Source of the DNA: Rhodobacterales bacterium HTCC2255
GTDB lineage: Bacteria; Pseudomonadota; Alphaproteobacteria; Rhodobacterales; Rhodobacteraceae
Assembly: GCA_000153745.1 (NCBI GenBank)
Contig: DS022282.1
Location: 965,495 to 1,029,494, forward strand
Direction of reading: 5' to 3'
Length of the DNA stretch: 64,000 nt
Part shown: in pieces, positions 1-7,876 of the stretch
Layout: each line of letters starts with the position of its first letter
Position numbering within the stretch: position 1 is the stretch's first letter
Notes under the pieces: model-generated
Told to the model about the DNA's origin: nothing
The model's database searches: none
Seen by the model: the letters and a program-made list of their open reading frames with translations, nothing else
Made by a program: the position numbers and the translations under genes

Positions 1-340
1 ATGAAACTTCGTTAATTGCTAAAGCCTCAACCTCTGTATTATTAGTGCATTTGGCAAGCATCTAGTGGATGAATAACTGCTCTCAGCATCATTAATCTTT
101 TAATAAATCATCAGATGAGTACTCATTCATTAAAAAACCAACTGTGCCTCTATTCATACCATATACAGGAATATCTAGGTGAGATGTTGAATGAAGCGCT
201 TCAAGCATGAAACCATCACCACCTAATGCAACTATTATTTCAGCTTTTTCAACTGGAGTGTTTCCATGAATTTTCGCTAAAACCGATAAGCTATCTTGTG
301 CGCTTAGTGAATCACTTGCGATAAAAGCAATATTTGACAT
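1..340 (-). pseudogene. nadK: NAD kinase N-terminal half, frame-disrupted, cut by window edge
   Basis: ATP-NAD kinase makes NADP from NAD. From ATG at 340 the frame reads 82 codons typical of the family, including the GGDGFMLEALH phosphate-binding motif and GTVGFLMNEY, then stops at 92-94. Homology does not stop there. It continues as INDAE, AVIHPL and MLAKCTNN...EALAINEVS, each block one base out of step with the one before. Single surplus bases sit at 97, 81 and 62, and the third shift restores the original frame. The gene is either inactivated or carries sequence errors. ATG at 340 is preferred because homologues begin close to the FIASD block and GGGA lies about 9 bases upstream. Family assignment is secure; functional status is not. 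Confidence 0.8.
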
Positions 341-514
341 AATCATTTTCCCATTCATTCTAATATATTCTAACAAAATGATTAAAAACTACCAGAGCTT
401 ACTAAGTATTCTTAAAAGCCGCTCTTAATGTCGCAACTGTTGTATTTTTCTTTAACAGCTCCAAGTAATGGATTAGGACAACTAAGAATTTTACTTTCTT
501 CCAGGAGTTATGAA

Positions 515-1810
515 ATGAATACGACAGTACGCGACGCGGGATTTTTCACAGAAGATTTATCGCAACGAGATCCGGAGCTATTTGGCTCAATAACATCTGA
601 ATTAGGTCGTCAACGCGACGAGATAGAACTTATTGCGTCAGAGAACATAGTATCAAAAGCGGTCATGCAAGCTCAAGGTTCTGTTATGACAAATAAATAT
701 GCTGAAGGATATGCAGGGCGTCGTTACTACGGTGGTTGCCAATATGTTGATATTGCTGAAACTCTAGCAGTAGACCGTGCAAAAGAACTTTTTGGATGTG
801 AATTTGCAAATGTACAACCAAACTCAGGATCACAAGCCAACCAAGGTGTGTTTTTAGCGCTCTTACAACCTGGAGACACAATCTTAGGTATGTCTCTAGA
901 CGCTGGGGGTCACCTGACACACGGAGCAAAGCCAAACCAATCTGGTAAATGGTTTAATGCAATTCAATTTGGTGTACGTAAAGAAGACAATCTGTTGGAC
1001 TACGATCAAGTACAAGCATTAGCAACAGAGCATCAACCAAAGATGATCATTGCAGGTGGCTCAGCTGTTCCACGTCAAATTGATTTTAAGCGCATGCGTG
1101 AGATTGCTGATTCTGTTGGTGCATATCTTCATGTAGACATGGCACACTTTGCAGGTTTAGTTGCTGCAGGTGTACACCCAAGCCCATTTCCATATGCTGA
1201 CGTTGCAACCACAACGACACATAAAACATTACGTGGCCCACGCGGCGGTTTAATTTTAACCAACAATGAAGACTTGGCTAAAAAATTCAACTCTGCGATA
1301 TTCCCAGGCATTCAAGGTGGCCCTTTAATGCATGTGATTGCCGCCAAGGCAGTAGCATTTGGTGAAGCTTTACGCCCTGAATTTAAACAATACCAAGCTC
1401 AAGTTATTCTTAATGCACAAGCTTTAGCTGACCAATTAATAAAAGGCGGTTTAGATATTGTTACTGGCGGGACAGATACACACGTAATGCTTGTTGATTT
1501 ACGCCCTAAAGGTGTAACTGGAAACATTGCTGATAAAGCATTAGGTCGCGCTCATATTACTTGTAACAAAAATGGAATTCCATTTGATCCAGAAAAACCA
1601 ATGGTTACATCTGGACTACGTCTTGGAACACCTGCTGGTACAACACGAGGATTTGGTGAAGCTGAGTTTAGAACAATTGCAGATTTAATTGTGGAAGTTT
1701 TGGATGGCCTTGCAGCTAATGGTGCAGAGGGAAATGCTGAAGTCGAAGCAAGTGTTAAGGCAAAGGTACAAAAACTTTGTGACCAATTCCCCATCTATGA
1801 CCAATTATAA
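515..1810 (+). CDS. glyA: Serine hydroxymethyltransferase
   Basis: Cytosolic PLP enzyme interconverting serine plus tetrahydrofolate with glycine plus 5,10-methylene-THF, the main entry of one-carbon units. The protein carries ELIASEN near the N-terminus, the [14 protein letters not shown] substrate region, HVDMAHFAG, and the PLP lysine in [11 protein letters not shown]. At 431 residues from ATG 515 it has the family's usual length. An upstream in-frame ATG at 428 would add 29 non-homologous residues, and AGGAG at 503-507 is well placed for 515. It is divergent from the broken nadK. It could supply or consume C1 units together with folD and fhs further along and with methyl groups from DMSP or betaine breakdown. 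Confidence 0.97.
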   Translation: MNTTVRDAGFFTEDLSQRDPELFGSITSELGRQRDEIELIASENIVSKAVMQAQGSVMTNKYAEGYAGRRYYGGCQYVDIAETLAVDRAKELFGCEFANVQPNSGSQANQGVFLALLQPGDTILGMSLDAGGHLTHGAKPNQSGKWFNAIQFGVRKEDNLLDYDQVQALATEHQPKMIIAGGSAVPRQIDFKRMREIADSVGAYLHVDMAHFAGLVAAGVHPSPFPYADVATTTTHKTLRGPRGGLILTNNEDLAKKFNSAIFPGIQGGPLMHVIAAKAVAFGEALRPEFKQYQAQVILNAQALADQLIKGGLDIVTGGTDTHVMLVDLRPKGVTGNIADKALGRAHITCNKNGIPFDPEKPMVTSGLRLGTPAGTTRGFGEAEFRTIADLIVEVLDGLAANGAEGNAEVEASVKAKVQKLCDQFPIYDQL

Positions 1811-1850
1811 AATCAAAAATCTAAACATAAAAAAGCCAGTTTAAAATATT

Positions 1851-1887
1851 GCGCACCACGGCTCTTAAGATTAGGGTGGTGGTACGC
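1851..1887. promoter_or_regulatory. Imperfect inverted repeat downstream of glyA
   Basis: Arms 1851-1859 and 1879-1887 are complementary at 8 of 9 positions, with a 19-base loop. No T-run follows, so it is not a clear intrinsic terminator. It lies between glyA and the small lipoprotein gene and just before the latter's ribosome-binding site, so it could be a processing or stabilising stem. Confidence 0.3.
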
Positions 1888-1902
1888 ATTAAAGAGGCCA
1901 TT

Positions 1903-2157
1903 TTGTATCGTTTTATTATAATTATTTTTATAATGTCTTTATCAGCTTGTACTGTGAATAAAGAAAATTCAAAATATTCATTTTCAGATTTGTTTGCTCC
2001 CTCACAAGATGAATGGCTCAGTTTATTACCAACCGAAGAATTAAAATCAAGAAACCGTCAAAGTAAGTCTAATTCAATAGGTAAAGAAACAGATGACAAT
2101 GAACGCGTGGAACAATTGCGGAAAAAAGCGAAAGAATTGTCTGCATATGAGTTCTAA
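1903..2157 (+). CDS. Small putative lipoprotein
   Basis: I do not recognise a family. From TTG at 1903 the product is 84 residues: a very hydrophobic leader (YRFIIIIFIMSLSAC) ending in a plausible lipobox with Cys16, then a polar, charged tail containing SDLFAPSQDEWLSLLP and a Lys/Glu-rich C-terminus. AGAGG at 1892-1896 is correctly spaced for this TTG; the frame is open further upstream to 1849 but that part crosses an inverted repeat. It lies between glyA and hom on the same strand. Expected to be anchored to a membrane on the periplasmic side. Function unknown, and start uncertain. Confidence 0.55.
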   Translation: MYRFIIIIFIMSLSACTVNKENSKYSFSDLFAPSQDEWLSLLPTEELKSRNRQSKSNSIGKETDDNERVEQLRKKAKELSAYEF

Positions 2158-2222
2158 GACGTTGTCCTGCGGCAAACTTTTTAGTAATTAAAAAATAACT
2201 TACTCTACAGGAATTATTAAAC

Positions 2223-3509
2223 ATGTCTGATACGATCAAAATAGGTATAGCTGGTCTAGGCACCGTGGGTGCTGGACTTATCAAAATAATTCAAAAAAAC
2301 TCAAAAATTTTGGCTGCAAGATCAGGGAAATCAATTGAAATAATAGCTGTATCAGCATTGTCAAAGTCAAAAGATAGAGGTGTAGACCTATCTGCTTATG
2401 AATGGGAAAATGACCCCATTAATTTAGCTAAAAGAGATGACATTGATGTTTTTGTTGAGTTGATCGGTGGTGAGGACGGCAGTGCTAAACAAGCAACTGA
2501 GGCCGCCATAAAGCATGGAAAGCATGTAGTAACGGCCAATAAGGCAATGTTAGCAATGTATGGCCAGGAACTAGCTATTTCTGCTGAAAGTAATAATGTA
2601 AATTTAAGATTTGAAGCTGCAGTAGCGGGTGGTATTCCAGTCATCAAAGCTCTTACAGAAAGTCTTGCAGGGAATAATATTACAAGAATTATGGGTGTAA
2701 TGAATGGCACTTGCAATTACATATTAACACGAATGGAAGATACAGGTTTACCTTATGAAGAGATTTTTGAAGAAGCTAATCAACTAGGCTTTTTAGAAGC
2801 TGACCCCAATCTAGACGTAGGTGGGATTGATGCAGCGCATAAATTAGTTTTGTTATCCTCAATTGCCTATGGCACCCAAGTTGATTTTGAAGGAGCCGTC
2901 CTCGAAGGTATTGGTCGAATTTCAATAGAAGATATTCGAGCAGCTTCTGAAATGGGGTACCGGATAAAACTATTAGGTGTATCAACAATAAATAAACTTG
3001 GTTTGTCACAAACTATGAGGCCTTGCCTAGTTCCAGCTTCGTCCCCTTTGGCGCAACTGGATGGTGGAACAAATATGATCATTATAGAGGGCGACGCAGT
3101 AGGACAAATTGTTTTAAGGGGAGCTGGTGCTGGTGAAGGACCCACAGCCAGTGCTGTAATTGCAGATATTTTAGATATTGCCCGAGGCATTAATATTCCA
3201 GTATTCGGGCAACCTGCTAATTCCTTAAAAAAGGTGCCATCTATCAATACCACAGTTGAGAATTCATTTTATTTACGACTAAATTTAAAAGATGAAGCTG
3301 GTATATTAGCAAAAGTTTCGGCAGCGTTAGCAAATGCTGGCATTTCAATTGATAGGATCAGGCAAGAGGTACATGAAACAGATGCTGCCCCAGTTATTAT
3401 TGTAACACACCCAACTGAACGCGATCTTTTAAATAAAGCCATAGCTGAAATTGAAGCAACAAGTGCAGCAATCGACCCTCCAGTAGTTTTAAGAATTGAG
3501 ACTGTTTAA
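2223..3509 (+). CDS. hom: Homoserine dehydrogenase
   Basis: Reduces aspartate semialdehyde to homoserine, the branch point to threonine and methionine. The 428-residue protein has an N-terminal Rossmann fold (GIAGLGTVGAGL), the VTANKAMLA segment with the catalytic-region lysine, the NGTCNYILTRM dimer/substrate motif, EADPNLDVGGIDAAHK, and a C-terminal ACT domain (about residues 350-428, LKDEAGILAKVSAAL) for feedback control by amino acids. Length and architecture are standard for the monofunctional type. It is followed by recJ after 90 bases. In relatives I recall glpX between hom and recJ; it is absent here. Homoserine made here is the backbone precursor used by MetY at 59.5-60.8 kb. Confidence 0.96.
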   Translation: MSDTIKIGIAGLGTVGAGLIKIIQKNSKILAARSGKSIEIIAVSALSKSKDRGVDLSAYEWENDPINLAKRDDIDVFVELIGGEDGSAKQATEAAIKHGKHVVTANKAMLAMYGQELAISAESNNVNLRFEAAVAGGIPVIKALTESLAGNNITRIMGVMNGTCNYILTRMEDTGLPYEEIFEEANQLGFLEADPNLDVGGIDAAHKLVLLSSIAYGTQVDFEGAVLEGIGRISIEDIRAASEMGYRIKLLGVSTINKLGLSQTMRPCLVPASSPLAQLDGGTNMIIIEGDAVGQIVLRGAGAGEGPTASAVIADILDIARGINIPVFGQPANSLKKVPSINTTVENSFYLRLNLKDEAGILAKVSAALANAGISIDRIRQEVHETDAAPVIIVTHPTERDLLNKAIAEIEATSAAIDPPVVLRIETV

Positions 3510-3599
3510 TTTACTGTGATAAAACTCTATGTTTTACCTTAAAGTAAAATAATATTATCATAAATCATGGCACAATATATTTCTAACTGTGGGTAAATA

Positions 3600-5348
3600 A
3601 TGAACGATATTTTTCTTGATGTTGAGAGTTCAATATCTGGTCGCCGCTGGACTGGCCCAAATATTTCCGTTGACCGTCAAGCAGAAATGATCCTGCAAGA
3701 AACTAACTTTTCTTCTGCAATGGCCAACGTTTTAGCTCGCCTAGGAGTTGAGGCTAATCAAGTGAAAAATTATATAAAGCCTTCTCTAAGAGACTTGATG
3801 CCAAATCCATTAAAAATCTTGGATATGGAAAAAGCTGCATCACGAATAAATATCGCCGTAAACAATCATGAACGAATTGCAATCTTTGCAGATTACGATG
3901 TTGACGGCGCAACATCGGGAGCACTTCTGCATGACTGGTTAACTCAATTAGGAAATATACCAACATTATACGTTCCAGATCGTATTGAAGAAGGCTATGG
4001 CCCAAATATTGTAGCTATGGAAACATTAGCAAATGTTCATGATTTAATTATTTGCGTCGATTGTGGCACATTATCTCACGAAACAATAAATAAGATAACT
4101 AATACTGACATAATCATTCTTGACCACCACCTTGGGGGAGAAACACTTCCAAATGCCTACGCGGTCGTCAATCCCAATAGACAAGATGAAAAAGGTGATT
4201 TGTATTATCTTTGCGCAGCTGGGGTAGTATTTTTAACGCTCGTAGCAGCTAATTCTATCAGGAGAAATAATAATAAATCCACACCAGACCTGTTAAACAT
4301 GCTGGATTTAGTAGCATTAGGAACTGTGGCAGATGTTGCACCTTTGATTGGTTTCAATCGCGCATTGGTAAGGCAGGGTTTAAAAGTTATGGCAAAGAGA
4401 GAACGCATTGGCATAACTGCACTCTCAGACATTGCAAAAATGAACAATGCACCATCACCGTACCATTTAGGTTATCTGTTAGGCCCACGAATTAACGCTG
4501 GTGGGCGCGTTGGTAAAGCTGATTTAGGAATACGTCTCTTAACTTGTAAAAATTTCGACGAAGCAAACTCTATAGCTGATAAACTTAATCAACTTAATGA
4601 TGAACGGCGATCAATTGAAGCTACCGTACAAATCCAAGCATTAGAGCAGGTTGAGAAAATGGACTCAAATAGTGCTTTAGCTTGGGCAGCCGGTGAAGGC
4701 TGGCATCCAGGAGTTGTTGGCATTGTAGCCTCAAGAATTAAAGAAATTACAAATAAACCAACAGTAGTCATTGGCTTAGATGAACATGAGGGGAAAGGCT
4801 CCGGAAGATCAATAAGTGGAATAGATTTGGGTTCATCTATTGCAACCCTACAAAGAGAAAACCTCATTATAAGAGGTGGAGGCCATAAAATGGCAGCAGG
4901 GTTATCTCTTGAGAGAGAAAAATTAGAAATAGCTATGTCTAGGTTAAACGAACTCCTTGCAAATCAAGGTTCTAAGAGCTTTCAAACAAGAGAATTACAA
5001 TTAGATGGCGCTTTATCACTTCCTGCGATTACTATTGAGCTATTGGAACAATTAGAAACCGCAGGCCCTTTTGGTGCAGGAGCACCAGGGCCAAAGTTTG
5101 CACTTCCATTTATGAGAATTACTTTTGCAAAAAGAGCCGGTGAATCACACCTTAGACTCAGGTTGGTGGATGATTCTGGCGCATCAATTGATGCAATAGC
5201 ATTTGGAGCGTTTAAAAGTGATTTAGGTAAGACATTAGAAAATCATAAAGGGCAAATTTTTCATGTTGCTGGAAGATTAGAAATTGATACTTGGAATGGT
5301 CGAATGCGCCCAAAACTTAATTTAGAAGACGCAACATTAATAAATTAA
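3600..5348 (+). CDS. recJ: Single-stranded-DNA-specific exonuclease RecJ
   Basis: 5'-to-3' single-strand exonuclease of recombinational and mismatch repair. The 582-residue protein shows the DHH phosphoesterase motifs DYDVDG (98-103), VDCG and LDHH (174-177), which hold the two metal ions, then GPRINAGGRVGKA, GWHPGVVGIVASR and the DHHA1 motif RGGGHKMAAG, and a C-terminal OB-type nucleic-acid-binding domain (GPFGAGAPGPKF onward). Nothing appears missing. It starts with ATG at 3600, 90 bases after hom, and may be cotranscribed with it although a weak TTTTAC/GTAAAA stem lies between them. Confidence 0.96.
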   Translation: MNDIFLDVESSISGRRWTGPNISVDRQAEMILQETNFSSAMANVLARLGVEANQVKNYIKPSLRDLMPNPLKILDMEKAASRINIAVNNHERIAIFADYDVDGATSGALLHDWLTQLGNIPTLYVPDRIEEGYGPNIVAMETLANVHDLIICVDCGTLSHETINKITNTDIIILDHHLGGETLPNAYAVVNPNRQDEKGDLYYLCAAGVVFLTLVAANSIRRNNNKSTPDLLNMLDLVALGTVADVAPLIGFNRALVRQGLKVMAKRERIGITALSDIAKMNNAPSPYHLGYLLGPRINAGGRVGKADLGIRLLTCKNFDEANSIADKLNQLNDERRSIEATVQIQALEQVEKMDSNSALAWAAGEGWHPGVVGIVASRIKEITNKPTVVIGLDEHEGKGSGRSISGIDLGSSIATLQRENLIIRGGGHKMAAGLSLEREKLEIAMSRLNELLANQGSKSFQTRELQLDGALSLPAITIELLEQLETAGPFGAGAPGPKFALPFMRITFAKRAGESHLRLRLVDDSGASIDAIAFGAFKSDLGKTLENHKGQIFHVAGRLEIDTWNGRMRPKLNLEDATLIN

Positions 5349-5464
5349 TATACTTATATGATGCGGTTTTAATATACCAAAATATTAAGAAATTTTTATC
5401 TTTTTTGTAAAATATATCTTGCAAGAGGATCGCCCTTGGCCTAAACACCGGCACATCACAGTGC

Positions 5465-5539
5465 GGTCCCTTCGTCTATCGGTTAGGACGCCAGGTTTTC
5501 AACCTGGAAAGAGGGGTTCAATTCCCCTAGGGACTGCCA
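5465..5539 (+). tRNA. tRNA-Glu (anticodon TTC)
   Basis: A full cloverleaf can be drawn. The acceptor arms are 5465-5471 and 5529-5535 (first pair G-T), the D arm is GTC/GAC, and the anticodon stem CCAGG/CCTGG encloses loop TTTTCAA with anticodon TTC at 5498-5500. The T arm is GGGGTTCAATTCCCC, and G73 is followed by an encoded CCA at 5537-5539. Confidence 0.96.
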
Positions 5540-5558
5540 GTGATATTTTCATAACGGA

Positions 5559-6530
5559 TTATGAAACCTTATCTTCTGGAACCTTTCCAGAGAAGAATTC
5601 ATTAAGATTTTTGATTACACGAAAACCCATTGCTTCGCGCGTTTCATTGGTTGCACTTCCCAAATGTGGTAATAATATTGCATTAGGGCAATCTAAATAC
5701 TCTTTATTTAAATTTGGTTCTTCATTGTAAACATCTAATCCAGCAGCATTAATTATATTATTTTTTAGTGCGTATATTAACGCAGGATCATTAACCACCT
5801 CTCCACGTGCTGTATTAATTAAGATTGCTTCTTTTTTCATTAACTGCAATTCAGCAGAGCCAATTAAGTCTCGGTTTTCTTCACCCCCCGGACAATGCAA
5901 AGATAAGAAATCAATATGAGGCAATAAATCATTTATCTTATTAATTTGAACAGCATTAGTTTGAGAAAGGATACTTGGATCAATTGATGACCTATTTTGA
6001 ACTAAAATTTTCATTCCAAATCCATGATGAGCACGTTTTGCAACTTCTTGGCCGATTCTACCAAAACCAATTATTCCAAGAGTTTTACCCGTCAATTTAG
6101 TCCCTACTAAATGTGTAGGCCTCCAACCCTCCCATTGATTTGCTCGAACTTCACGCTCTCCCTCACCAGCACGCCGTGCAGCCATCAACATTAAAGTCAG
6201 AGTAATATCAGCAGTACAGTCAGATAATACATCAGGTGTATTAGTTACAGTAATTCCTAATGATTTGGCAGCTGAAATATCTATATGAGCATACCCAACA
6301 CCATAGTTTCCAAGTATTTGAGTTCTTATATTCTCAACCTCAAAAATCTTTTTTGGTATTTTGTCCGTTACGGTTGGCAATATTGCATCAAATTTTTTCA
6401 TCGCGTCACAGAAGTCATTAATACTCAATGCAATATCAGTATCATTAAAAGTAACATCAAAAGATTCTGAAAGTTTTTTTTCAACTTTTGCAGGCCATCG
6501 CCTTGTTACTAATATTTTAGGTTTTTCCAT
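5559..6530 (-). CDS. D-isomer 2-hydroxyacid dehydrogenase (glyoxylate/hydroxypyruvate reductase type)
   Basis: NAD(P)H-dependent dehydrogenase of 323 residues, likely reducing glyoxylate or hydroxypyruvate. It has the GNYGVGYAHID region, the Rossmann motif GIIGFGRIGQEVA, and all three catalytic positions: Arg in INTARGEVV, Glu in YNEEP, and His in LLPHLGSAT. The length matches GyaR/GhrB-like enzymes and excludes long SerA with C-terminal regulatory domains. It is convergent with the tRNA-Glu gene, 20 bases away. Glyoxylate and hydroxypyruvate turnover would fit a C1/serine-linked metabolism with glyA, but the substrate cannot be fixed from sequence alone. Confidence 0.88.
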   Translation of the reverse strand: MEKPKILVTRRWPAKVEKKLSESFDVTFNDTDIALSINDFCDAMKKFDAILPTVTDKIPKKIFEVENIRTQILGNYGVGYAHIDISAAKSLGITVTNTPDVLSDCTADITLTLMLMAARRAGEGEREVRANQWEGWRPTHLVGTKLTGKTLGIIGFGRIGQEVAKRAHHGFGMKILVQNRSSIDPSILSQTNAVQINKINDLLPHIDFLSLHCPGGEENRDLIGSAELQLMKKEAILINTARGEVVNDPALIYALKNNIINAAGLDVYNEEPNLNKEYLDCPNAILLPHLGSATNETREAMGFRVIKNLNEFFSGKVPEDKVS

Positions 6531-6697
6531 TTAGATCTCCAATATTGCAACTAAAAGTTCTTTTCATCGAAAGCTTTTTGTATCTTTTCCGCAAGCTCTA
6601 AATGATAATACTAGAATTCATTAATATTCAATTAGTAATAAATATAAATTTATTGGAATTAGATTCAGGCACTATAATTTCTTTAATTACAATTAAT

Positions 6698-7129
6698 TTA
6701 ATGACATGACTTACCCAGGGCTTTCAATCGCCAGTAGTTATATGGAAGTGGGGTTATAAAACCAGCAAAAAGCATAATAGGAATAATTGACCACTTAAGA
6801 ATTGCACCACCTGTCAGAATGACATCGGTAATGTTCATTGCAGCCTCCATCGAAATCATAGAAATCAACGACATGCCAATTGCTGTTTTAAAAGCCAACC
6901 TCAAATTCATCTGCTTCACAAGAATTATTGTTTCAAGTGCAATAGACGTAATTAATCCATTTAAAATTGCTAGACACATTATTGCCCACACTGACCAATT
7001 AATCTCCATGAATTGAAAGTAAGCAATTGTTCCAAAATCACCAATGCTACATCCAAGTAAACACCACGATGTATTAATAGAAGCCACTTTCCATGTGTGC
7101 CTACACATCCAATTTATATTTAAAATCAT
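6698..7129 (-). CDS. DUF4396-family membrane protein
   Basis: Short integral membrane protein (143 residues) with about four hydrophobic segments, recognised by the family's signatures: the Cys-rich GCSIGDFG block near residues 27-34, a central block ending in MEAAMNITD, and the C-terminal PLPYNYWRLKALGKSCH. Several cysteines and histidines (WMCRH, WCLLGC, the terminal CH) could bind metal. It lacks the N-terminal membrane pair that I recall in longer relatives. It is divergent from a CueR-type regulator with 72 bases between start codons and a dyad in that gap, which suggests metal-responsive expression. Its biochemical role is unknown. The N-terminus could extend differently. Confidence 0.7.
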   Translation of the reverse strand: MILNINWMCRHTWKVASINTSWCLLGCSIGDFGTIAYFQFMEINWSVWAIMCLAILNGLITSIALETIILVKQMNLRLAFKTAIGMSLISMISMEAAMNITDVILTGGAILKWSIIPIMLFAGFITPLPYNYWRLKALGKSCH

Positions 7130-7171
7130 TAATTATTTGCCATATTGAACTTTAATTATTCACCTTTTAAA

Positions 7172-7191
7172 GTCTCCCCTAACAGGAGAGG
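7172..7191. promoter_or_regulatory. Candidate MerR-family operator
   Basis: TCTCC (7173-7177) and GGAGA (7185-7189) form a dyad. On the minus strand it lies between a TTGCCT -35-like hexamer and a TTTAAA/TAAAAG -10-like hexamer with a spacer of 17-19 bases, depending on the -10 chosen. That is the arrangement of promoters twisted by MerR-class regulators. The right arm also overlaps the regulator's own Shine-Dalgarno (GGAGAGG), so part of the symmetry may be coincidental. Confidence 0.45.
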
Positions 7192-7201
7192 CAAGTAAAA
7201 A

Positions 7202-7588
7202 ATGAATATTGGGAAAGCTGCATCACTTTCAGGTCTGACTATTAAGACAGTCCGCTACTATAGCGACATTGGCATCATTGAACCGGCGATACACAGTGAT
7301 ACCGGCTATAGGATGTTTTCTACTGATGATGTAGCCAAGCTTCAATTTATTGGAAAAGCCCGCAGATTTAATTTTGGAATTGAAGAATGCCGTGAATTGC
7401 TTGCACTCTATGAAAATAAAGACAGGTCTAGCAAAAACGTCAAAAAGCTAACATTAGAAAAAATTGCTGAAATCGATATTAAATTAAATGAATTAAATAG
7501 CTTAAGGGAACAGCTAGGTAAATTAGCTTACGCTTGCGAGGGAAACGAAAGATCTCACTGTCCAATCTTAGACGCTTTATCTAATTAG
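7202..7588 (+). CDS. cueR: CueR-like Cu(I)-responsive MerR-family regulator
   Basis: DNA-binding transcription activator of 128 residues. The N-terminal winged helix (MNIGKAASLSGLTIKTVRYY...) is followed by a dimerisation helix and the metal-binding loop. The sensor residues fall exactly where E. coli CueR has them: Ser77, Cys112 and Cys120, the last two in a C-x7-C loop (CEGNERSHC). That combination marks +1 metal ions (Cu, Ag, Au) rather than Hg or Zn. No copA ATPase or multicopper oxidase is adjacent; the only nearby target is the divergent DUF4396 gene. Shine-Dalgarno GGAGAGG precedes ATG at 7202. Confidence 0.88.
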   Translation: MNIGKAASLSGLTIKTVRYYSDIGIIEPAIHSDTGYRMFSTDDVAKLQFIGKARRFNFGIEECRELLALYENKDRSSKNVKKLTLEKIAEIDIKLNELNSLREQLGKLAYACEGNERSHCPILDALSN

Positions 7589-7645
7589 AAATTTTTAATA
7601 CACTATAAAAGCACTGAGGGATGATTAAATACAGTAAGAGAGAAA

Positions 7646-7722
7646 TGGTAGCGGGACAGGGACTTGAACCCCGGACACGCGGATTATGATTCCGCTGCTC
7701 TAACCACCTGAGCTACCCCGCC
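7646..7722 (-). tRNA. tRNA-Met (anticodon CAT)
   Basis: On the minus strand, acceptor GGCGGGG pairs with TCCCGCT, the D arm is GCTC/GAGC, and anticodon stem GCGGA/TCCGC encloses loop ATCATAA with CAT (plus-strand 7686-7688). The T arm is standard, and A73 is followed by an encoded CCA. The overall sequence resembles elongator Met tRNA; a tRNA-Ile with lysidine-modified CAT is the alternative, less likely from the body sequence. Confidence 0.92.
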
Positions 7723-7876
7723 ACAGGGTGCTCGTTGAATATTGGAAACGTAATCATGCGTCAAGCTGCTTTTATTCTAAATTTCAACTAAATTGGTGCT
7801 TAATTAATTAATGATCAAACGATTAACTCAAACTTGTACCATTGCATAGAATTTATGAAACTCTATAAGAAATATT

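Noticed and set aside
428-514. Upstream extension of glyA giving a 460-residue protein
   Set aside because: The added 29 residues do not resemble any SHMT N-terminus, and a good ribosome-binding site stands right before ATG 515.
684-935. Open frame on the strand opposite glyA, and similar long antisense frames opposite hom, folD, tolB, ruvB and others
   Set aside because: They shadow well-conserved genes, have no ribosome-binding sites or recognisable motifs, and follow from codon bias of the real gene.
3532-3549. Intrinsic terminator after hom
   Set aside because: The stem TTTTAC/GTAAAA is AT-only in most pairs and lacks a clear T-run.
7172-7191. Treating the dyad only as a Shine-Dalgarno coincidence
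   Set aside because: The right arm does contain the SD, but the left arm and the hexamer spacing on the other strand match a MerR-type promoter, so it is kept as a low-confidence operator.
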